12,013 nucleotides of DNA from contig NZ_JAOXLP010000064.1 of NCBI RefSeq assembly GCF_025791835.1, positions 1 to 12,013 of the forward strand, written 5' to 3'. This DNA is from Roseomonas xinghualingensis. GTDB lineage: Bacteria; Pseudomonadota; Alphaproteobacteria; Acetobacterales; Acetobacteraceae. The notes under the pieces were generated by a model. The model was not told the DNA's origin. It worked only from the letters and a program-made list of their open reading frames with translations, and did no database searches. Shown piece after piece: positions 6,579 to 12,013 of this stretch. The position numbers and the translations under genes are program-made. Position 1 is the first letter of the stretch. Each line of letters opens with the position of its first letter.

Positions 6579-7580
6579 TCATTGTTCTCGGGGTGCCCAA
6601 CTCCCATTGGGAGGCGTGGCTGCACAACGCGCCTCTCCGCGCGACAAGGCGGCTTCGGCCAGGATCCATTCTCGGAAGCGCGTAACCGGGCGGGCGACGT
6701 GGCCCTGCGGCCAGAGAAGATAGTAGGCCTTCTCCTGATCCAGGCGGAATTCGAAGGGCGCGATGAGGCGTCCGGCCTGGAGGTCCTCATTCACGAATGG
6801 CAGACGCGCCATGGCGAAGCCCATGCCCTGCAGCGCCGCCTCGCTGGCCAGGGCGAAGGAGTCGAAGCGCATGCCGGCGGCGCCGTCCACGCCCTCCGCG
6901 CCGGCCGCCGCCAGCCAGGCGGGCCAATCCTCGGCCGAGGTCGAGACGTGCAGAAGCGGCCAGGCGGCGAGGTCGGAAGGCGAGGTCGGCAGCCGTCCGC
7001 GTAGCATGTCCGGCGAGCAGACCGGGAAAATCTCTCCAGGAAAGAGCAGCGCCTGCCGGAGGCCCGGCCAGCTGTTACCTAGCCGTACGGCGACATCCAT
7101 CTGCCCGTTCATGAAATCGGTGGTTCGGTCCGCGGTGGACAGACGCAGCGCGATGTCCGGGTGCAGCGCGCGGAAGCGGGGTAGGCGGGGGATGAGCCAG
7201 CGCAGGGCGAAGTTCGGCAGCGTGCTGATCGACAGGGCCTGCGGCGCTGCGCTGCCTCGTAGCTCATCGGTCGCCTCGGCGATCCGCTCGAAGGCTTCTC
7301 GCAGTACCGGAAGATAGCCGGCGCCGCGCTCCGTCAGCTCCAGCGAGTTGTGCAGGCGGCGGAAGAGGCGCGCGCCGACGAACTCCTCCAGGATCTTCAC
7401 CTGGTGGCTCACCGCCGTCTGCGTGACCAGCAGCTCTGCTGCCGCCCGTGTGAAGCTGCCGTGCCGGGCGGCGGCCTCGAAGGCACGCAGGGCATTCAGG
7501 GGCGGCAAGCGGCGGTGACGGCGCGGAAGATCGTCCCGGTTGGTGCCGCGCCCATCGAGTCCTGCTGCCGGGTCGTCCAT
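6579..7580 (-). CDS. LysR-family transcriptional regulator (GcvA-like)
   Basis: This is a 333-residue LysR-type regulator. The winged helix-turn-helix spans about residues 26-88, with PPLNALRAFEAAARHGSFTR, then AAAELLVTQTAVSHQVKILE and the wing with LFRR and LTERG. The effector-binding domain fills about 115-315. The PLNALRAFE start and the SISTLPNFALRWLIPRLPRF segment are typical of the GcvA-like branch. The start at 7580 lies two bases after the TctA stop, with GGAGGA about nine bases upstream inside the TctA end, so it appears translationally coupled to the transporter. It gives an N-terminal extension of about 24 residues compared with most relatives. A LysR gene inside the operon in the same direction, instead of divergent at its edge, is less common. 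It probably responds to the imported substrate or an intermediate, and it may act at the 10584-10778 intergenic region. Confidence 0.93.
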   Translation of the reverse strand: MDDPAAGLDGRGTNRDDLPRRHRRLPPLNALRAFEAAARHGSFTRAAAELLVTQTAVSHQVKILEEFVGARLFRRLHNSLELTERGAGYLPVLREAFERIAEATDELRGSAAPQALSISTLPNFALRWLIPRLPRFRALHPDIALRLSTADRTTDFMNGQMDVAVRLGNSWPGLRQALLFPGEIFPVCSPDMLRGRLPTSPSDLAAWPLLHVSTSAEDWPAWLAAAGAEGVDGAAGMRFDSFALASEAALQGMGFAMARLPFVNEDLQAGRLIAPFEFRLDQEKAYYLLWPQGHVARPVTRFREWILAEAALSRGEARCAATPPNGSWAPREQ

Positions 7581-7582
7581 TT

Positions 7583-9100
7583 CTAGCCATCCTCCTCCAT
7601 GGCCGCGCGTGCCACCCGCCGGTTGTAGCCCACGCTCCAGGCCGCCACCTGCAGAAGTAGAAGGACGCCCCCGATGGCGAGCAGGATCCAGAGCGCCGGC
7701 CCCGAGATGAAAGCACCCCAGTCGCCCGCCGACATCATCAGCGCGCGCCGGAAGCTCTCCTCCAGCCTGTCGCCGAGGACGAGGGCAAGCAGGAGAGGCG
7801 CCATGTCGTAGTCGAACTTCCGCAGGAGGTAACCCACCAGGCCCGCGGCCATCATCACCCAGACGTCGAAGCCCGAGGCGCTGACGCTGTACACCCCGAT
7901 CACGCAGATGGAGATGATAACCGGCGCGAGCGCGAAATAGGGAATCCGCAGCAGGCTGACGAACAGGCCGACCAGCGGCACGTTCAGCAGCAGCAGGATT
8001 GCGTTGCCCACATACATGCTGGCGACGAAACCCCAGAACACGTCCGCTCGCTCGACCAGCAGCATGGGGCCGGGCTGGATGCCGTGGATCATCAGGGCCG
8101 AGAGAAGGATCGCCGTGGCTGGAATGGATGGCACCCCGAGCACGAGGAGGGGGATCATCGCGGTGCCGGTTGTCGCGTTGTTGGCCGTCTCCGGCCCTGC
8201 CACACCCTCGATCGCTCCCTGGCCAAAGCGAGAGGGGTCGCGCGCGAGACGTTTCTCCACCGCGTAGGCCACGAAGGTGGACACGACGTGGCTGACGCCC
8301 GGGATGATGCCGAAAGCCGAACCGATGATCGATCCTCGGGCAATCGCAGGAGCCGCCTGGCGCAGGGTGGCGCCATTCGGGAACATCTCGCGCAGCCTCG
8401 GGTGGATCGGCTTCAGCGTGGTCATACGCTCCAGGCTGAGCAGGATCTCCGACACGCCAAAGAGGCCGATGGCGAGCGCCACGAAGTCGAGCCCATCGGA
8501 GAGTTCCAGGCTTCCGAAGGTGAACCGCGGCACGCCCGTAAGCTTGTCGAATCCGACCGTCGAGAGAAACAGGCCCGCCGAGAGCATCGTGAGCGTTTTG
8601 GCGAAGGATGTCGGGGAGACAAGCGTTACGACGCCGAGCCCGAGGAGGATCACCACTGCCTCCGCCGCCGGATCGATCGCCAGCATTGCCTCGGCGAGCG
8701 GGGGCGCGAGGAGCATCAGGATGAGAATCGAGACCGTTCCGCCCACGAAGGAGCCGAGCGCCGCGACGGTCAGCGCATGCCCCGCGCGTCCCTGCCGGGC
8801 CATCTCGTGCCCATCCAGGCAGGTCATGACGGAAGCCGCCTCGCCGGGGATGCGGACGAGGATGGAGGTGGTCGACCCGCCGTACATTGCGCCGTAGAAG
8901 ATGCCGGCCAGCATGATGATGGCCGAGGTCGCGTCCATGCCGAAGGTCAGCGGCAGGAGAAGTGTCATCCCCGCCAGCGGGCCAAGACCGGGCAGGATGC
9001 CGACCACGGTGCCCCAGAGGCAGCCGAGGAGGCAGTAGCCGAGATTCGCGGGCGTCAAGGCCGTGCCGAAGCCGGCCAGCAGCTGTTGATAGGCGTCCAC
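7583..9100 (-). CDS. tctA: TctA: large membrane subunit of tripartite tricarboxylate transporter
   Basis: This is a 505-residue polytopic inner-membrane protein with about a dozen hydrophobic segments, the permease of a TTT-family secondary transporter that takes up carboxylates using an ion gradient and a periplasmic receptor. Conserved elements are GILPGLGPLAG (34-44), YGGSTTSILVRIPGEAASVM (73-92), and TCLDGHEMARQGRAGHAL (93-110). A second, inverted-repeat-like copy in the C-terminal half includes GIIPGVSHVVSTFVAYAVEK and PETANNATTG. Length is normal and no truncation is seen. The start codon is GTG at 9100 with GGAGG four bases upstream, 12 bases after the TctB stop. The C-terminus ends MEEDG, which supplies the ribosome site for the following LysR gene. 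Confidence 0.96.
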   Translation of the reverse strand: MDAYQQLLAGFGTALTPANLGYCLLGCLWGTVVGILPGLGPLAGMTLLLPLTFGMDATSAIIMLAGIFYGAMYGGSTTSILVRIPGEAASVMTCLDGHEMARQGRAGHALTVAALGSFVGGTVSILILMLLAPPLAEAMLAIDPAAEAVVILLGLGVVTLVSPTSFAKTLTMLSAGLFLSTVGFDKLTGVPRFTFGSLELSDGLDFVALAIGLFGVSEILLSLERMTTLKPIHPRLREMFPNGATLRQAAPAIARGSIIGSAFGIIPGVSHVVSTFVAYAVEKRLARDPSRFGQGAIEGVAGPETANNATTGTAMIPLLVLGVPSIPATAILLSALMIHGIQPGPMLLVERADVFWGFVASMYVGNAILLLLNVPLVGLFVSLLRIPYFALAPVIISICVIGVYSVSASGFDVWVMMAAGLVGYLLRKFDYDMAPLLLALVLGDRLEESFRRALMMSAGDWGAFISGPALWILLAIGGVLLLLQVAAWSVGYNRRVARAAMEEDG

Positions 9101-9104
9101 CGGG

Positions 9105-9109
9105 CCTCC
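9105..9109 (-). promoter_or_regulatory. Ribosome binding site for the tctA GTG start
   Basis: GGAGG on the minus strand, four bases before GTG at 9100. The spacing is short, but it is the only credible start signal in the junction. Confidence 0.6.
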
Positions 9110-9112
9110 AGA

Positions 9113-9631
9113 TCAGAATGGACCGGTCGGAAGCGGGGCCTCCAACAGGCGCGCGAAGAAGAGCCAGAGCGTACCCGCGATGGCGGCTGCCAGCGCTGCG
9201 GCGACGTGAAGGCGCAGTGGCGAGAGCAGCCGGAGCATGGCGAGGATAAAGAGCCCGAGCGTGATAGGCGCCCCGAGGGCCTCGAACGCCGCGGCGAGCG
9301 CAAAGAGAAGCAGCAGGACGCAGCCGGTGGTCCGGTCCACGAGGCGCACGGGAGCCTCCGCCGCCGGCCCGACGGAGCGCCAGGCGGTCGCGAGGCTGAC
9401 GAGGCTGGAGACGAGCAGGCCGGCCCCGGCGAGGGCGGGCACGAAGCCCGCGGCGGGCAGGGCGAGCGTTCCGAACTCGAGGTCAAGGGCGCCGCGCAGC
9501 ATGGCCGCGCCGGCGCAGGCCAGCGCGGCCGCCACCACGACCTCCCCGCCACGCCGTTGCACCGAAAGAAGGGCTGGAGGCTGCGCGGCGGGGATGGCCG
9601 CCCCGTCGGCCGGCCGGCTCGCCTCGCTCAT
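9113..9631 (-). CDS. tctB: TctB: small membrane subunit of tripartite tricarboxylate transporter
   Basis: This is a 172-residue protein with a short polar N-terminus (about 32 residues) followed by four hydrophobic segments, the topology and size of TctB small subunits. The family is poorly conserved in sequence. Assignment rests on the membrane pattern, the GTLALPAAGFVPALAGAGL stretch that resembles the TctB G-x-G-x-F-P region, and its place between a TctC and tctA in the canonical C-B-A order. The frame is open 34 codons further upstream, but ATG at 9631 is chosen because GAGGG precedes it by five bases and it lies seven bases after the TctC stop. TctB is needed with TctA for transport; its own role is mainly structural. 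Confidence 0.88.
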   Translation of the reverse strand: MSEASRPADGAAIPAAQPPALLSVQRRGGEVVVAAALACAGAAMLRGALDLEFGTLALPAAGFVPALAGAGLLVSSLVSLATAWRSVGPAAEAPVRLVDRTTGCVLLLLFALAAAFEALGAPITLGLFILAMLRLLSPLRLHVAAALAAAIAGTLWLFFARLLEAPLPTGPF

Positions 9632-9638
9632 GCCGCCC

Positions 9639-10583
9639 TCACGACAGCAGGCCAATTTCACGCAGCACCTCGGCATCGGCCGTGGCCTGCTGCTCAAGCA
9701 TGGCCGCGAACTCCTGCCGGGGCATGGTGCCATCGATCGTCGCGCTCTCCCGCAGGTAGGCGCGGAAGCGCTCGGACCGCACCACGGCGCCGAGCTGGTC
9801 GAAGAGTGCCGCGGTTACCGCGTCTGGCGTGCCGCGGCGCAGGAACATCCCGCGCCAGTGATAGGCGACGACGTTCACTCCGCTCTCGCGGAATGTCGGT
9901 ATCTCGCTGAAGCGTTCCAGCCGGTCCTGCCCCGTGTGGGCGAGGACGGCGGTGCGCTCGCGGAAGGTCTCATAGACGCTGATGTTGCTCATCGACGCCT
10001 CGAGATGCCCGCCCATCACCGCGGTGATGGCACGCGCGCCGCTATCGAAGGGGATCCAGCTGAAGCGTGTCCCGGCCTGTCGGCTGGCGCGCAGCATCGC
10101 GATCTGGTGCGGCCCGCCGAGCGCGAAGCCACCGATGCGCAGCGCCCCGGGGCGCTTGCGCATGGCCTCGAAAAAGGCATCCAGGCCCGCGTGGCTACCC
10201 TGCTTGACGTAGAGGGCGAAGGGGTCGAGCTGCAACCTGTATAGGGGCTCGAAGTCGGTCCAGCGGTGCTGCGCTGTCGGAAGCTGCAGGATCGACGTGA
10301 TCCCCGTTCCGTCCGAAAAGACGGTGCGTCCATCGGCCGGCAACTGCTTTAGCATGGCCATGGCGACCTGCCCGCTCGCACCTGGCCGGGCGTCCACGAT
10401 CACCGGATGGCGGGCGATACCTTGCCATTCCTCGGCCAGCAGGCGGAGCATCACATCCTGTGGTGCACCGGGATTCGAGCCGTGCAGAATGCGCAGTGTG
10501 GCTCCCTGCGCCCGCAGCACCTTGGGTGCCGCGAGCAGCGGCACCGCCCCGAGTGTCCGGACGATCGCCCGTCTATTCAGCAT
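9639..10583 (-). CDS. tctC: Divergent TctC/Bug-type periplasmic binding protein (first operon gene)
   Basis: This is a 314-residue periplasmic receptor for the adjacent TctAB permease. The N-terminus MLNRRAIVRTLGAVPLLAAP followed by KVLRAQ is a Tat-like signal peptide. The mature protein keeps Bug landmarks: VIVDARPGASGQVAM near the usual (V)-ENRPGA-x-G position, a GGHLEASMSNI segment matching the V-x-G-x-(I/V)-x loop, and IPTFRESG for the LPT-x-x-E-x-G block. It lacks the standard YPxRPI-x-x-(I/V)-VP-x-x-x-GG-x-x-D start, so the ligand pocket probably differs from that of most Bug proteins. The ATG at 10583 has GGAGG nine bases upstream; the frame is open further but is not needed. It is the first gene of the operon and diverges from the yeiH-like gene. 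Confidence 0.9.
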   Translation of the reverse strand: MLNRRAIVRTLGAVPLLAAPKVLRAQGATLRILHGSNPGAPQDVMLRLLAEEWQGIARHPVIVDARPGASGQVAMAMLKQLPADGRTVFSDGTGITSILQLPTAQHRWTDFEPLYRLQLDPFALYVKQGSHAGLDAFFEAMRKRPGALRIGGFALGGPHQIAMLRASRQAGTRFSWIPFDSGARAITAVMGGHLEASMSNISVYETFRERTAVLAHTGQDRLERFSEIPTFRESGVNVVAYHWRGMFLRRGTPDAVTAALFDQLGAVVRSERFRAYLRESATIDGTMPRQEFAAMLEQQATADAEVLREIGLLS

Positions 10584-10778
10584 GTCGCCGTTCCTCCAGT
10601 TCCTTTGTGGGCGAATTAGGCCTGTTGGCTGATAGCCTTCCGCAAGAGGGAGGCCCAGTACATGGCCTTCGCCCTTGGTCTGCCCAAGAAAAACTAGGGC
10701 AGGGCGGGGCTGCGGAGCCTTGGCGATGTGGCTGGCCGGAGGATAGCTCCGTTGCTCCATCTTAGGATCTCGAAGCGG
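10584..10778. promoter_or_regulatory. Divergent intergenic region between the operon and the yeiH-like gene
   Basis: These 195 bases must hold the promoter of the whole minus-strand operon and probably that of the plus-strand exporter gene. A short dyad GGCT-GAT-AGCC lies at 10627-10637 within TTGGCTGATAGCC, which has the T-N11-A-like size of a LysR target but is too short to be sure. The operon's ribosome site GGAGG (10593-10597) is clear. No strong sigma-70 -35/-10 pair stands out on either strand. If the exporter starts at the alternative GTG (10728), the gap shrinks to 144 bases. Confidence 0.5.
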
Positions 10779-11852
10779 ATGTCGACCTCGCCGGAACAGG
10801 ACCTGCGCTCCAGGAAAGTGGGTGCGGCAGACTTTGCGGTGACCCGTCTCCGCCCCCTCATCCCGGGGGTCCTGCTCTGCCTCGCCCTGGCAGTGGTGGC
10901 GTTCGGGCTGGGGCGCCTGGAGGCGGTGGCGTTCGGCCGGGCCTGGTTGGAGCCCCTGGTGCTCGCTATTCTGCTCGGCGCCGTCGTGCGGACGGGCTGG
11001 CAGCCCGGGCCGCGCTGGAAGCCGGGCATCGACTTCTCCGCCAAGCCTCTGCTGGAGGTCGCGGTGCTGCTGCTCGGCGCCTCCTTCTCCGCCAGCGCGG
11101 TGCTGGCGGTGGGTTGGCCACTGCTGCTGGGCATCACCGGGGTGGTCGCCTTCGCGATCCCGGCCAGCTACGGGCTGTGCCGGGCCTTTGGCCTGCCTGC
11201 GCGCATGGCGCTGCTGGTGGCCTGTGGCAACTCGATCTGCGGCAATTCTGCGATCGCGGCAGTGGCGCCGGTGATCCAGGCGGACGGGCGGGACGTCGCG
11301 GCCTCTATCGCCTTCACTGCCGTAATCGGGGTGGCGGTGGTGCTACTGCTGCCGCTGCTGGTGCCGCTGCTCGGGCTCAGCCAGGGGCAGTACGGGCTGC
11401 TGGCGGGGCTGACGGTCTACGCTGTGCCGCAGGTGCTGGCGGCCACCGCCCCGGTTGGCGCGCTGAGCTTGCAGGTGGGCACGCTGGTCAAGCTCGTGCG
11501 CGTTCTGATGCTTGGGCCGGTGGTGGTGGCGCTCTCGCTGATGGCGCCGCGCCTGGGCACGGCCAACCCCGGCGGTCGGCAGCCGCTGAGCCGGTTGGTG
11601 CCCTGGTTCATCCTCGGCTTCCTGGCGCTCGCGGCGCTGCGCTCCCTCGGCTGGCTGCCGGAGGTGGTTGCGGTCTGGGCGGCGTGGCTGGCGGGGGTAT
11701 TGATGATTATCGCTATGGCGGCGCTGGGGCTGGGCGTGGATGTGCGGCTGGTGGCGCGATCGGGCGGGCGGGTGACGGCGGCAGGCATCGCCTCCCTCCT
11801 CCTGCTGGCAGCAGTTAGCCTTGCGCTGATTCGGATCTTAGGCGTTGCGTGA
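10779..11852 (+). CDS. YeiH-family membrane protein (UPF0324, putative sulfate/sulfite exporter family)
   Basis: This is a 357-residue polytopic inner-membrane protein with about ten hydrophobic segments. The family signature GNSICGNSAIAAVAPVI (150-166) is intact, preceded by the LLEVAVLLLGASFS helix (91-104) and followed by LAGLTVYAVPQVLAA (208-222). YeiH proteins have no firmly established general substrate. Members near sulfonate-degradation genes have been proposed to export sulfite or sulfate, and E. coli yeiH is linked to sulfite response through YeiE. The start is uncertain: ATG at 10779 has only a weak ribosome site, and an in-frame GTG at 10728 would add 17 residues. It diverges from the transporter-catabolic operon, so joint regulation by the internal LysR is possible. 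Length is normal and there is no disruption. Confidence 0.92.
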   Translation: MSTSPEQDLRSRKVGAADFAVTRLRPLIPGVLLCLALAVVAFGLGRLEAVAFGRAWLEPLVLAILLGAVVRTGWQPGPRWKPGIDFSAKPLLEVAVLLLGASFSASAVLAVGWPLLLGITGVVAFAIPASYGLCRAFGLPARMALLVACGNSICGNSAIAAVAPVIQADGRDVAASIAFTAVIGVAVVLLLPLLVPLLGLSQGQYGLLAGLTVYAVPQVLAATAPVGALSLQVGTLVKLVRVLMLGPVVVALSLMAPRLGTANPGGRQPLSRLVPWFILGFLALAALRSLGWLPEVVAVWAAWLAGVLMIIAMAALGLGVDVRLVARSGGRVTAAGIASLLLLAAVSLALIRILGVA

Positions 11853-11930
11853 AGCAGATCCCGCTCGTTTTTCAACGATACTCGGTTAGATGCCGTAATG
11901 GGCCGGCCGCCTGGGCTTGGGCGGTAGGGC

Positions 11931-12004
11931 GGCTGTCCCTCAGAGTGATGGTGTGTGGAACGGGGTCCGAACGGGTCGGCCCCAGGCATCATCGAGGGAC
12001 AGCC
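11931..12004. repeat. Nested inverted repeats before an ATG at the right edge (possible IS end or structured leader)
   Basis: GGCTGTCCCTC (11931-11941) and GAGGGACAGCC (11994-12004) are a perfect 11-base inverted repeat. Inside it, GGGGTCCGA (11962-11970) faces TCGGCCCC (11976-11983) with one bulged T and a five-base loop, and GATG/CATC pairs lie between. The second outer arm ends directly before ATG GAG TAC (12005-12013), and its GAGGG would be a ribosome site five bases from that ATG. The left arm resembles in style the terminal repeats of IS256-type elements, recalled from memory only. Only three codons of the following frame are visible, so neither reading can be settled here. Confidence 0.4.
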
Positions 12005-12013
12005 ATGGAGTAC

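Noticed and set aside
8084..9910. 608-codon plus-strand open frame, longer than any minus-strand gene here
   Set aside because: It is antisense to tctA, tctB and tctC. The translation is Arg/Glu/Gly/His-rich with no fold or family features, as expected of an antisense frame in GC-rich DNA.
11417..11992. 191-codon minus-strand frame opposite the yeiH-like gene
   Set aside because: It is low-complexity Arg/Ser/Thr/Pro-rich, typical of an antisense frame. The plus strand carries a complete membrane protein with the family signature.
1..12013. CRISPR array, tRNA, rRNA, toxin-antitoxin pair or defence system
   Set aside because: I saw no regularly spaced direct repeats, no tRNA-like cloverleaf and no nuclease, toxin or defence-type protein in any supported frame.

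Overview
The window is GC-rich and its coding potential lies almost entirely on the minus strand. It carries a tripartite tricarboxylate transporter (TTT), two periplasmic Bug/TctC-type binding proteins, Tat-like signal peptides and compact co-directional catabolic genes. This suggests a metabolically versatile proteobacterium. An alphaproteobacterium of the Acetobacteraceae (Roseomonas-like) is my best guess, with Burkholderiales as the alternative. No rRNA, tRNA or other taxonomic marker is present, so this is inference.

Layout. Positions 1-432 hold two small minus-strand genes: one runs off the left edge, the other encodes a 57-residue Gly/Lys-rich disordered protein. Positions 433-865 have no supportable gene and part of the stretch is locally AT-richer. 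Positions 866-1261 carry two joined remnants of different short-chain dehydrogenase/reductase (SDR) genes, both reduced to their C-terminal ends and one of them frameshifted. From 10583 down to 1271 lies one tightly packed minus-strand operon. In transcription order it is: divergent TctC-type binding protein, TctB, TctA, LysR regulator, TauD/TfdA dioxygenase, enolase-superfamily (muconate-lactonizing type) enzyme, fumarylacetoacetate-hydrolase (FAH) family enzyme, NtaA/DszA-type flavin monooxygenase, and a second, more typical TctC binding protein. Junctions range from a 4-base ATGA overlap to a 71-base gap after the regulator. A YeiH-family membrane protein (putative sulfate/sulfite exporter family) diverges on the plus strand from a 195-base intergenic region. 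The right edge carries nested inverted repeats just before an ATG at 12005, perhaps the end of an insertion sequence or a structured leader.

How the genes may work together (inference). The binding protein(s) deliver a carboxylate to TctAB. The two oxygenases open or cleave the substrate at a C-S, C-N, C-O or C-C bond. The enolase-superfamily and FAH-family enzymes process the carbon skeleton. LysR probably senses substrate or intermediate. The divergent YeiH homologue raises the possibility that sulfite or sulfate is released, which would make this a sulfonated-carboxylate pathway. The families are individually well known, but I do not recognise this gene combination as a described pathway. 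It is the main candidate for something new in the window.
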